Below, piece after piece: positions 1 to 11,900 of a stretch of 64,000 nt of DNA. The first letter of the stretch is position 1, and each line of letters starts with the position of its first letter. The DNA is from Pyrrhosoma nymphula (lineage: Eukaryota > Arthropoda > Insecta > Odonata > Coenagrionidae): positions 93,859,434 through 93,923,433 of the forward strand of contig OY754331.1 of assembly GCA_963573305.1 (NCBI GenBank), read 5' to 3'. Position numbers and translations under genes: made by a program. The notes below the pieces were generated by a model. That model made no database searches. It was not told the DNA's origin and saw only the letters and a list, made by a program, of their open reading frames with translations.

Positions 1-435
1 TGAGCACAGTAAATATCATTATCCATTAATTCAGAATATACTAAAAAAATTCAATCTGCTGGAACAAACATTTTAAATGAGTTTTTCAGTTGAAAAATAA
101 TGATTAATAAATATAGAGACCGTTATGAATAAATAAACGCGTTTCAACACAGGTCACCTATTTCCTACGTCCAAGGAGACGTAAACCTCATGCCGGGAAT
201 AATGTGCTAAATTGATCATAGTAAATATGATTAAAAGCGTATAAAGATTATCAAACAGTGCGACTCGTGAATATGTTTTTTTGGATAGTTGAGCACAGTA
301 AATATCATTATCCATTAATTCAGAATAAACTAAAATAATTCAATCTGCTGGAACAAACATTTTAAATGAGTGTCTTTTTCAGGTGAAAATAATGATTAAT
401 AAATATAGATATCATCATGAATAAATAAACGCGTT
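1..435. repeat. Direct duplication of a ~145-bp AT-rich unit
   Basis: The stretch starting tgagcacagtaaatatcatt at base 1 recurs at base 290, and the two copies run in parallel to about 143 and 435, both ending in the string aataaataaacgcg. They differ by a few substitutions and short indels. No coding potential or transposon termini were recognised. The segment lies downstream of the last visible exon of the minus-strand peroxidase-like gene, so it is probably intronic. Confidence 0.8.
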
Positions 436-639
436 AAACGCGCTCAACGAGTTTCTCATATTCGCGTTGAACTGCCACCCCCAGATTTCTACCACCTTCA
501 ACTTAAAATATCCCTGCTTCACGACGTGTTTTACATTACCTCTTTGTCTACCATTCCACACATTATAATGCACTTTGTAACGCACATTCCCCTTCAAACG
601 GACGTTTCACACAAACCACTCTTTACGACGCGTTTTACA

Positions 640-1296
640 TCACCACCTCCCTACTACTACATCACGCTCCAATCATCGACCCACTCTGGGGATTTTTTCT
701 TTAAAAAAATACGTTACAACATTGACGACACTACAACTACTCCCCCCTCCAGTCACCAACCCACTCGGGGGATCTTTTCTTTAAAACATTACGTTACAAC
801 ATTGACGACACTACAACTACATTCCCCTCAAATCACCAATCCATTCGGGGGATTTCTTTCTTTAAAAAAATGCGCTACAACATTGACCACACTACAACTA
901 CACCACGCCACAACTAACCCACCCTTCAGTCAGAAACCCACTCGGGGTATTATTTTCTTTAAAAACTTCGTTCTACCAATGACCACAATACAACTGCACC
1001 ACCCTAAAATCAAAAACCCACTCGGGAGATTTTTTCTTAAAAAAATATGCTTCAATAGTGACGACACTCAACAACTACACCCCCCTCCAATTACCAATCC
1101 ACTCGGGGGATTTTTTATAAAAAAAAATGTATCAAAATTGACCAAACTACAACTAAACCACTCTCCACTCAACAACCCAATTGGGGGATTTTTTCCTTAA
1201 AATAATACGCTACAACAAAGACGACACTACAACTACACCCCCCTCCAATCAGCAACCCACTCGGGGGATTTTTTTCTTTAAAACATTTCGTTACAA
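640..1296. repeat. 80-bp minisatellite array, left part
   Basis: About eight tandem copies of an ~80-bp unit. The landmark ccactcgggg recurs near 681, 761, 841, 938, 1018, 1099, 1177 and 1257, a period of 78 to 81 except for one 97-bp step. Each unit also carries a variant of acgttacaacattgacgac. The array is interrupted at 1297 by a hAT element and resumes at 4467. A 224-codon open frame crosses it (526-1200) but is a by-product of the repeat period. The flank at 436-640 holds nothing recognisable. Confidence 0.9.
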
Positions 1297-4200
1297 TGGT
1301 GATGGGAAAAACTTTTTTTTCATCCGAACGTTTTATTAACTTAAATAAAAAACGTTATTATCATAAAAACGGTTTTTCTCACATTTTATTCCTATAAATT
1401 TGATTTATACATGGAAATGCATGTTGATCAAACATTTATGTCTCTACTATTCCTGTACCATATAAACTGATAATTTATCTATTCCAAGTAATAGTTCTTC
1501 AACGAAAACATGGAAATATATATTGTGAGATTATGACAAAAGGCATATTCAATGAGGAATATCACGTGTTGAAAATCACATGTGAACACTCAGTGGTCTC
1601 AAACACGTAAATATTGGTGACTCGTTATAGTAAAAAGCCAATAAAGAAATCGAATGAATGATGTTATTTCATGTAATAGGAATAGCAAGTATAATAATTA
1701 TTATCAGTTACAAGAGATATTTCGATACTTGTAACTGAAGTTATTCGGCATTTTAGAGAAAAATATTCAATAGGATATTAATTATACGAAGACACCTGTT
1801 ATCGACGAATGCCGTGGAATATTCCAGTTTTCGCTTGGTCTGGACGAAGTATTTCTTATCAATACGCCTTACCCCTAATAGCAGAAACATCATTGAAATA
1901 TGTTTATATATTTTGCAGTATTTCGATAGTGATTTGGTATCTAATACAATAGGGGATTTATATAGTCTTAAAAACAGTCAAATTACTACAAACTGCAGTT
2001 ACATTTTTTGTTGGATATTCCAATCTAATTTTTATGGAACATGTTTTGTTTTGATGATATTTCGTTGCTTGTCATTGGGGTTCCCATTCTCACAATTATT
2101 CCAATTTGGAATAAACGAGGGCACGTTTAGTTACTCTTCCGTAGTTGTAAGTAGTACAATTTATTTTGCATCCCCTAATGCCATCGTAATTTACATCACA
2201 ATGAATACTTGAAATAAAAGAGTGAAAAAGTTCTTAGATTTCTCTAATGAAGAAGAATCGTATGCATTTTTTACACTTTAATTTCACGAAATCATGAACA
2301 ATATCTTCCATAGCATTAATTTCAGCCGTGCCTGTATTAAAGACATGTATCATCAGGCAGTTAAATTATACTGTGTTGTAAACATTACAAAATATACATA
2401 AAACTCAAATCAAATACAAAAGAACCAAAGTAGCGCGTCAGCCATATTTTTGGATGGGATTAGTCTGAATCACTGTCTCCAAATTTCTCTACATCAGCAT
2501 AAAAATGATTCCTCACTAGAAATGAGTGAAGAAATGTTCCTACCTACACCCGCAGGTGTAACAACTTACTCTCCCTCAATATAATTTTTCGAGAGATGAT
2601 TGCTTGAAATTTTAGCAACTTCGATATCCAGTAATTTTAAGTTGTTCTTTATGAATATATTTTTCAAAGCCCTTTCATTTGTCAAGCGGTTTCTTCTTAA
2701 CTTATGAATATTTCCGTGCGCACTAAAACTTCTTTCCGTCACCGAGGATGTGGGTGGAAGTGAAAGAATCTTAATGGCAACTCGTAAGACTCGTTTCTAA
2801 GCAGATTCCCTTCCAAAAAATTAGAGGTGAAACTGTTTTAGACACTGAAATGACATATAGTTTCTTCCACATACCTTCTTCAGCCATGTAGTTTGCCATC
2901 TTGGAATGAATTTCGGCAATATTTTCCTCGCTGAAGGTTAGATAAGATTTAGCGAGATTATGAACAAACTCGAAAACATCTGAAATTTCTGATTATTCCA
3001 AGCTGGAACCTTTTCTCGAGGGATCAAAAAAATTAGCCGCCAAATGGGCCTTCGTCACGGCCATACCTCTTCTCTTTTTAACCATATTTATTATTTTTCT
3101 ACTGCAACCATCAGTAATTTCAGTTGTGATCGTGCAAAAATGTTTCACTCTTTCAATGAGATCTGGAAAAATGCAGCAGACGTTGCTAAGCTGTGGCTCA
3201 TAACTTTCCATTTCGATTATGTAAGCTTTTAATAGTTTCAGAGCATCTTGCGGATTATTTAAAAAAATACAATATTCTTCAGATAGTATCCGATATTTTT
3301 GTCTCGTAACGAAGCCTCAGGGACGGATTCTTAGGATTCGCATCAGTCGCTATCTGTTACAGCACACTCTTGTTAATACTAATTAATGATGCCAGAGTGT
3401 GTAACTAGCTGTGGGTACGAATCGAATTTCTGCTGGATTTTTTGAAGTGATAGAAATTTCTTTGCTCTTTTGATCATCTGAAAACCAAGAACCTGGGAAA
3501 TTTGAGCTTCTTATTTCGCCGATTATGCCCACAGCTACCTTAACTTTAGGATCTATTTCTGGGATGCCACGTATATCCTTCATTAGAAACTGAAAAATGT
3601 GCTCGATGCAGCCATACAAGCAAATATGAGGATACTTGGACTGAAATTTTGCTTTGGCACTAAACATTGCTGAACAGTTATCTGTGACGCACCCTATAAC
3701 TTTATTAGATTCAATCTTTTCAATAACGTCTTCCACTCACGACTTGAAGCGGAGCACTGAATTTGGTGAAATGCAATGCGTGACTACATGTCGTCAGGAA
3801 TTAACTATGTACACTCTTTTCTATCCATCAATATGAAACTGAGTGGTTACCGGTGAATTACATGGGGTTAATTTTCGAAGTTTGGGTATTCCACTTTCCT
3901 CTCTATGGCTACACTGTATCATAGGCTGCTCTCAGACGGCAGTCATTCGCCTGGGACTTTAATTACATCTATGCATCGTGAAGTCTCTCAGTGTTCGGGA
4001 GAACAGTCACTGACGATTTGACTACAATTTGAAAGCAGCATTACAGGAGCTCACAAAAAGTATACATTTAGCGAAAATATGCAATACACAGCACTTTGAC
4101 TTTAAAGGTAATGTCACTCACCTCAGGCGGGGAATCCAGCATCCAAGCACTCAACGTAACGCTTCCCACACTATGTACGAAGTCTAGGCCAAATACAAGC

Positions 4201-4466
4201 ATCAGCATAGCAAACATCAAAAACAATAATTTTTCAATTGAAATCGTTTTATAATTAGAGAAATAGATTCGTTATAAGCCATTAGGGGAGGTCAACGGCA
4301 AAAGAAACTAGTCTGGATACTAAATTAATTGAATAACGCCTTCCCTCAATTTAAGGAAAAAAATGTTTTTTTCACGTTTTTTTTCGAATCGAATGAAAAA
4401 AAAACGTTATTTTCAAACGTTTTAATCGTTAAAAACGTTTCGTTTTTTTCGAGGTACCCATCTCTA
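1297..4466 (-). mobile_element. Complete but decayed hAT DNA transposon, 3.17 kb
   Basis: Seen: the segment begins tggtgatggg and ends cccatctcta, so the ends read TGGTGATGGG and TAGAGATGGG as imperfect terminal inverted repeats, followed on both sides by T-rich and cgttt-rich subterminal sequence. It is bracketed by the identical 8-mer cgttacaa at 1289-1296 and 4467-4474. That 8-mer is part of the surrounding 80-bp minisatellite, so the target site is known exactly. Eight-base target duplications are the rule for hAT elements. The transposase remnant inside runs on the minus strand. The parts 1300-2580 and 3740-4460 have no recognisable coding; an open frame at 1814-2212 (+) is unassigned. 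Confidence 0.9.
2590..3740 (-). pseudogene. hAT-family transposase remnant
   Basis: Three blocks in transposase order are visible on the minus strand. Codons near 3736-3400 contain a VTDNCSAMFSAK-like string followed by CIEHIFQFLMKDI, the DUF659/RNase-H-like part of hAT transposases in which the Asp belongs to the DDE catalytic core. The frame at 3211-2993 matches the region ending in a LAANFFDP motif. The block at about 2765-2630 reads SSVTERSFSAHGNIHKL and then RNRLTNERA, the C-terminal hAT dimerisation domain. Stops and frame changes separate the blocks and no BED zinc finger was found, so the copy cannot make a full transposase. It sits in the hAT element bounded at 1297 and 4466. Confidence 0.85.
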
Positions 4467-4560
4467 CGTTACAACATTGACGACACTACAACTACATTCC
4501 CCTCCAATCACCAACCCATTCGGATGATTGTTTCATTAACAAAATAAACTACAACATTTT
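4467..4560. repeat. 80-bp minisatellite array, right part
   Basis: Immediately after the hAT element the sequence continues cgttacaacattgacgacac, then ccaatcaccaacccattcgg, which is the minisatellite unit found at 640-1296. About one unit remains before the similarity fades. It shows that the hAT element landed inside a pre-existing array. Confidence 0.88.
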
Positions 4561-4682
4561 CAAAAGTAGAAAGGGAAGAAGAATTTAAGAAGGAAGGGGA
4601 ATGGGTTTTCCTTGGATAATATGAGGAGAAACAATGAATAAGGATTTTTATTGAGACTCAATGATAGACAAATAGAGTTATT

Positions 4683-5292
4683 AAGGCTCGTTCACAGCAA
4701 ACTTAACTTGGCGTAATTTGACTTATTCTCTCTTCGAAGGCAACCCAGTGCGCGAAATTTCTAACCAATCACAGCGCACCACTGCCAAATTCGATCTTAT
4801 AATCGATTGATGAGGCCTATTCATAGCATGAATTCCGAGAGTTGTAGTCCGCTCCCCCGAAACAGTTCAGTTGAGGTGAAGTACCTATCAATTGTAAATA
4901 GTGAGTTGAACTATAGAAGTATTCAAATGGAAGGTTTTTTTAACATGTGAGGGTTGTTTTGCACAGACTCGATCAACTTATCCGCATCCATTTTTGCTTA
5001 AACGTATCCACATGTGGCTTCACAACAAAAAAATCAATTTTTCAATATGGCTGCCCGAAGAGATATCGAGTGTAGCAATCGATTGCTGCCCGACTATCGA
5101 TAGTAGAGCATGCCGTGCTATTGGCTGGAATTAAGAGAAAGCTGAGCTGGGCTGAACTCAAGGCTACGCCAAGTCAAGTTACGCCACTTTAAGTCGTTAT
5201 GAACTGGTAGACGCTATTCTCAAGGTCTCATCTCTGGCACTGCGCCGAGTCATGCCAAGTTACGCCGAGTTAAGTTGTTGCGAACGAGGCTT
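4683..5292. mobile_element. 610-bp inverted-repeat element (MITE-like)
   Basis: The left end reads aaggctcgttc followed by acttaacttggcgtaa. The right end, reverse-complemented, reads aagcctcgttc followed by acttaactcggcgtaa, giving terminal inverted repeats of about 40 bp with few mismatches. Near the right end the motif (c)aagt(c/t)a(c/a)gcc(a/g) recurs several times at 5150-5270, so the terminus looks telescoped. No transposase coding was seen and no convincing target duplication was found, so the superfamily is not assigned. Confidence 0.75.
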
Positions 5293-5749
5293 TTGCCGGG
5301 AGTATAAAGTTGACCCTGAATATGGGAAATGAACAATCAAAAACAACCGGTTAATATGCGTTTTTGTCCCACAAGCTCAAACACTACTACTCTTTTGTAT
5401 GGTTATGTATGCTGTTTACCACTAAGTATACACTCTAACTATTCAATACATCAACTCTAAAGGTACAAGTAAAAAATGAAGACAAATGATGATGAACTGT
5501 AGTGTATAGGAATGTATTGATATATAAGTGGTTGAAATTAATTTAAATTTGGCTGATAAATTCTTACTTAAACCTTTGCGTTTGTTGAAAATGAAGAGCA
5601 AACATTTTATCGTGAACTCAACCTTGAGGAAATAATTTAATTAATCAGAATTGAAAATTGATTGGGTATTCCAAATGAGCACTTGTGTTTAAGGAATGAA
5701 ACATTCACACCCTTTACTGTCATTGACTGGGCCTTATTGATACGCTCAC
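5293..5749. other. Intronic or 3' flank with no recognised feature
   Basis: AT-rich sequence between the inverted-repeat element and the last visible peroxidase exon. I looked on the minus strand for the next expected peroxidase block (the acidic Asp-Asp-Ile-Asp-Leu region) and did not find it, so the remaining 3' exons probably lie left of base 1. Confidence 0.5.
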
Positions 5750-5926
5750 CTTTGGCTTGATGGTGTCCTTGAAATCTTTGAATTTCTTGGCTCTTTTCAA
5801 GCCGCATAGCCTTCTAGCATCATTATATGTACTTATTCCTAAATCTCTTCCGTTCTGAATACTAATTGCTATCAGGTCTATTCCTGTCATCTTTTTGTGG
5901 TCATCTCCAAGTTGCAGGTTAAAGAG
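5750..5926 (-). CDS. Pseudo-peroxidase exon 11 (last visible)
   Basis: Fifty-nine codons, phase 0 at both ends. The acceptor is a pyrimidine tract ending caag at 5927; the donor is AAG|GTGAGC at 5749. It encodes GIDLIAISIQNGRDLG followed by TYNDARRLCGLKRA, the family block usually read as LALNIQRGRDHGLPGYN and then CGL. The Asn that hydrogen-bonds the proximal His (Asn421 of myeloperoxidase) is Ser here (codon 5861-5863), and the His of RDHG is Leu. The next exon should start in phase 0 left of the window. Confidence 0.9.
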
Positions 5927-8900
5927 CTTGAAAAAGAAATCAAAAGTAATACCATAGAGAAATTATGTTAAACCCATAGCTATGTGTCGATTAGTAAACA
6001 TCCTTGTGAAAAATCAGCTAATCACAATATATTTCAGAGTCATCTCTGCTTCACAATTCTGGTTGTTTTAAGTCTACCTCTATAAAATATAAACAGAAAA
6101 ACCATGTGGTGTATACGATTAGGTATTACACTAATTGGAAAATAATTTGGGGCAACATTTTCTGCATTACTGATACTTTTAAAATTGAGGACTTACAATT
6201 GTTTATGTTGAATAGAAAGTTATTATCAGTAATCGAGCATAGTACTTAGCATTTAATCTGAGAAGTTACAGTTTTTTTTAGCAAAAACTCATTTATTTGT
6301 ATACAACATGAAAAACAATTGGCAACTCTGAAGTTGCAGAGCTAACTATAGATTTTTATTTTGTTGAATTTGAGCATTTTCTCGCACTCATACGTACCAA
6401 AGTACATATTTATCAATGGAAAATCCATAATATTACTCATATTTGAATGTGATAGATTTACTGATGAAGTTTAATCAGTAATTTGAATTAAAAGTAGGGA
6501 AAAATAAATAGAATCGGCCAGCATACCCTCTAATGGAAAGATAAATGGTTTCTTGAAAAATATATCTTCCGAGGTAAAATAATTAACACATTAAATTTAT
6601 GTCTGAGTCATGATTTTGAGCATTTGGTATCCATAAGTTTTATCTTGATAAGAATGCTCTATGCAAGACGCTGATATTGATAAGGAATAGATATTCGGGA
6701 GTGATGCATTATTTTTTCATTTTCATAAAGTTATCTCATTCTACTGTCCATTGAGTCACTCTTGTAGCAGCGAAGTGATAAATTGTATTTTGATAAAGAA
6801 TAGAAGAGGATATAAAATGATCATTCTCATCCCTTACCTCATCTATAAAACTGCGGTCAAGTCTTTCAGCTGATTGTGCTGTGAGACCCCTTAGTACTGC
6901 ATCCATATTATCACCTTGCTCCAAAATGGATGGATCTCCTAGGGAGGCTATAAGATCTATCTTTTTTTCCACCTGACCACTACCATCCACGAAGCTGTAA
7001 AAAGCAAATGCATCATATAGTAAATCGTACGTGTATATACTTAGGAGAGAAGGAAGTATCTAGAAAATAAATAGCGTATACGATGATATAAGTCACACTA
7101 TTTATAGGAAAAAACCCGCTTAAGGGCATATATGCATTTAGAGTTTAAATTTACTTAGTGGTGTATGAAATTGCATGAATTGCATTTGCGTGCATGCTTC
7201 AGCTGTGGCAGGTTTATTTTTTGCCGGCATTGTGTTCATGAGCCAAGTTGAAGATATATTCTCCCTTTCTTGGGCAGCAAAGAATGTTACAAACATATCG
7301 AAAAAACTCACTGTATTTGTCGAGAAAGAAGAGAATTAGTCATGGAGAATCCAGCTGAGACCATGTCGCTTAAGGCTCCTGGGTTTATGGTGGGCTTATA
7401 GGAAGAGCTTGAATTGAAGAAGGGTAGTTCCCATCTAGCAAGAGCTTGTTTTCCTGCAACAAAATTTAAAGTAAATATTTTATTGATGTTTTTCAAATAA
7501 TTTCCCCCAAAAATTTAATCTACATGCATTAATAAAAACCTGACCATGCAAATAATTAATTATCATTAAATTATGTTAGTGTTTATTTGGGTTTACAGTC
7601 TTCTCCTTGATATTAAATCTTTTTGCTTGTCTACGTTCTTCATAGTGCTGAACGAATGTATAATATGTATTATATTCAGTTAATGATGATAGCCACTTCC
7701 AAAGGATCTAATAAAAGGCGCAGGTTGGTTGAATGATTTTAAGGGGAATATGAGCATTTTAGAGACAATGTGCGATATTCGATGTGTTAGTAATTGTTTT
7801 AGTGAAATTATGTATTCATAATTAAGAAAAATAATCAAAATACCATATTTCTTCTAGTACAAGTTGACTCGAGCATAGGTTTTTTTATCGGCTAAATCCT
7901 GACTAAATTCCGTGACTTGAGCATAAGTTGAGGTGATATATTCTTGTATCGCGGTTAAAAAAGCAAACCATTAAATTCGCAAATATGAATACTGAAACAA
8001 AGACCGACAACATTTGAAATGAAGAAAGACAAATTTTCAATAAATCTATAGCAAAATCGCCCATGTAGATAGATATCTATAGAATCCTTTGACGCGATTG
8101 TCAGCGTTAGTACGTGATTCGTCGTTGTCTTGATTGAGGGTAAAATTATCTTCCACAAGCATCGACTATTGCAACCGCGGTTTGGACCATGCGATAGTTT
8201 GTAGCGCTGTGGGAAAAGGAATAGGTCGGTGACGAGAGATGTGATGTACGTTTGTGGACGAGATGATGCCATGAAGTAATAACACCGGATGTGATTTTTT
8301 GTACGATCACATATCCTAAAACCTGACGAAGAGGGTTAAGAAAGCGAAGTTAGATGAGAAGGAGAAGATATTAGTGATTCTTTTGAATTTCTCGCAACAC
8401 GGACTCCAGAGAGCTGCCTTTGTTGGACTTAAACAAATGATCCACCATCGGCAAGGTACCCTTGGAGCAGTTGGTTATGAACATTTTAATATTTCCCGGA
8501 AGTGAAGAATATTTCCAAGTATTTGGAACACGGAGAGAAATTTATAAAACGGTGTTTATGAAGCTAGTTGTGAGTGATAACAGACTCAGTTGGTCGTCAT
8601 GAGTGTGTGGAGTAGCGGGAAGCATAGAAGCCGACGATTACAGTTTTCATGATGAGAAGACGGAATGCTTTCCCTTTATCCATGAAGTATTAACATCAGA
8701 CTGTGATTTTATATACGATCACATATCGTAACACCTGACGAAGAGGGTTAAGAAAGAAAAGTTAAATCGGAAGAAGATATTAGTGGTTATTTGGAATTTT
8801 TCGCAACACGGACTCCAAAGAGCTGCCTTTGTTGGACTTAAACAAATGATCCACCATCGGCAAGGTACCCTTGGAGAAGATGGTTATGGAAATGTGAATA

Positions 8901-11900
8901 TTTCCCGGAAGAGAAGGATATATCCAAGTATTTGGAACACGGAGAGAAATTTATGAAACAGGGTTATGAAGCTAGTTGTAGGTCATAACAGTCTAGTTAT
9001 TTATTTATATATATTTTGTCTAGTTATTTCTATGGTACAATTTCAATTTCGATTTTTATTTCTTATTAAATATTTTCTCTTTTAAACAAACATTGTGCAT
9101 ACATTCTCTCATTGTTAACGTTCACGTAAACTAACCTCTAGCGTGGTGTAATTTACAAAACACAAACTCTCCGTTAACTTCAACTTAATATGAAGTCTGT
9201 ATCATATTGATGTCACGATTAACAAGGCATTATAAAAACCTTGCCTATGTGTACATGCATTATGGAATAAATTGGTGGAAAATATTGCATTGAGATTGAA
9301 AATTTTGATGGTATTGGAAATCAACTAATTTACATTTATACAAATGCCAGCCAATATTTATTACACCGGTGGGATTGTTCAAAAAAGGCACCACAAGTTT
9401 TTTACTAACCCATTTCCCAGGAAAGAGATAATAATGATTTCCCATTACATACAGCTAGTTGAAAAGTCTGCTGAAACAGCCTAAAATATTGGCGAAAAAG
9501 CCGAAAATTAATGGATAAAGTAAATAATTAAATTGATATTATTGTGTGTTTAATGAAAAAAATACACGCAACTCAGACAAAAATATCAAATGACAGAGAT
9601 AAGTTTGTAGCATATTTCGTTACGCTGGCTGGGCTGTTACTAACAATAAGTAGTGTCCCTAGTGTGTATTTTGAAAAATTCATACGCCCGCGCTATGTGC
9701 CAGTTAGTGGAGAACGAATGTGGGAGCTCGCTTGCCATCTATAGGGGCACATCTGATTCACTACGGCTAACAACTGAACCATACGTACGTACGCGTAGCC
9801 TTTTATATAGTAATTTCTAATCATTGCATTAAAAAAATGATGTGTTACGCAGTCACGCGCACGTGTGCGAAGTTATACACCGAAGACGGAGAAATTCACC
9901 ATAAAAAAGTCATTTGAATTGACCGGGATTCAAGAAGCTAAGGCTTGGTGGTGTAACTAGCTAACACACCTGACCGGAAATTGGGAGATCCGTGTTCGAA
10001 TCCCGGTCAAGTCAAATGATTTTTTCATGGCTAATTTTACCGTCTTTGGTGTTTTTTATATAGTATATTTGTCGAGTATTACATATTTAGTTAGAACACT
10101 AACCTATTATCAAAGGCAACCAATCATTGTATATGATATTTTGGTAAATGCCTATCATGATTCTTCTTGCTTGCTGGAAAAGATCCTCATCGTCCCAGGT
10201 AGGCTGCATCTCATGCAGCTCCAGAGCTATCATGTTGTGATGGCGCACGAATAGTGTCTGCAAAGCGGCAAGGGAGACGATTTTGTTGACCTGCGAGTTT
10301 GCTGTTTATGGAGAAAGAAAAAATGTTTCATATTTAAATTAATGGCTCTATTATTATTTCTATCGTTACAATTTTAAAATTGTCATAAAATTTTTATAAT
10401 TTTAAATGCAGGACTTTGTAATGAAAGATGTTTATGCTCGGAATTTTTTAAAAGAGGTTTTAAAGTTTTTTTGTAAATTGGCTAACATTAATAAAAATAG
10501 GATAGAATTCTTCCACAGAGTGGCATGGATGAGTTGCGTTTTCCGGGTTCTCTTCCGCGTTGGTTCATCTGTGATGTCGTCATGTTTCGCAGGTGTTACA
10601 GTCTGCTTCTTCAGGTCGGAATACATGATATAGTTTTTGGTCTCCTTATATACCTCTCAGTCAGTCATACCCGAATCCTATCGGCGGGCTTTCTTGTTTC
10701 CGCCGAAAACACATTTCCAAGTGCAGGGGAGCGTGTAACCTTCTTCTCAGTTGAAGTTATTTGCGTATTTTGAAATTCAATCTTCCCTGATGAATCTTAG
10801 GAAGCAGCGTCTTTCTTTAACAATTAATTTGGCTTCTTCCAAATTAACATTGTGTTTTAGTCCACTCCAGGTGTGTTCAGAGATTGCTGGAGCACGGAAT
10901 TGTCTATTAATAGCTCTTCTGTGTTCCTGAAGGCGGCATCTGAGATCTCTGGATGTTTGACCGATGTATGCCTGGCCGCATTCACACTTCACCTCGTATA
11001 CGCCTTCTTGAATGCTGTCGGTGTAGTTTACCTTTTGGTCTGCAGAGCAGATGATCTGTCTTGGTTACGCAGGAGTATCTTGTCACTATGTCATGTTTTC
11101 TGAGATTTATGGCGATCTTTTCGGTATTGCCAGCTACACAGGGTAATGCAGCGTAAGCAGGTGGTCTCCTTGAGTCCTTAAACGGCATATTGGAGGTCCT
11201 TTTAAAAAGAACGCAAATAACTTTCTGAGAGAAGAAGGATACACGCTTCACAACACTTGGAAACGTGTTTTCAGCGGAAAAAATAAAGCGTGCCAAAAGG
11301 ATTCAGGCCTGACTGACTGAGAGGTATTTGAGGAAACCAAAACTACATCAAGTATTTCTGACCTGAAGAAACAAACTGTAACGACTGTGAAACATGTCGT
11401 CATCACAAATAAATCAACTTGGAAGAGAACCCTTATAGTAAATGAAATAATTATGATTTGTTTTTGCTCAAAATTTAGTATCTAATGCATGATTTAATAG
11501 AACATCGTAATGTTTTGCAGAGACAAGTATTTTGAGTACAATTTTAGAAATTACCGATATTATTGGAGAATGACCCTTCGTTAAGCCTGAATTAGGTTCA
11601 ATAGATAACCTCATATTATTTAAACTGATTATAACGTGAAATTATTTTATTCAAATAAATTTCATTTAAGTATTCTACCAGCTGACTGGTTGGTTGTTGG
11701 ACGGTCCCATTCTGCTTCCCAATTTCATAGAAATTGTTTCGATTTCCCTCCTAAGGATGTCCCACCATTAGATCCCTCTTAAATTCCTCTTATCTTCTAC
11801 CTCCTCTTATTTCATCCAGAATTCCTATCCTCTTCCTTCCTCTTCCATGCTTCCCCAGTATTCTCCCCTCTGTCATCTCTTCAGCATGCCCTCTCCTCCC

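Noticed and set aside
526..1200. 224-codon plus-strand frame
   Set aside because: It follows the 80-bp minisatellite and has no start context, domain or splice logic.
640..1296. CRISPR-like array
   Set aside because: The ~80-bp units are repeated along their full length with no unique spacers, and the DNA is animal nuclear sequence.
1591..1610. Second hAT terminus (cagtggtctcaaac)
   Set aside because: Resembles the common hAT end by about a dozen bases, but there is no partner end or duplication; treated as chance.
1814..2212. 132-codon hydrophobic open frame as a receptor gene
   Set aside because: It lies inside the hAT element on the opposite strand to its transposase and lacks any recognisable receptor motif or intron signals.
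9941..10010. Functional tRNA gene
   Set aside because: The B box is good, but the acceptor stem and anticodon arm do not form a standard cloverleaf and the inverted arms extend well beyond a tRNA. Same reasoning for 39285-39356 and 44280-44372.
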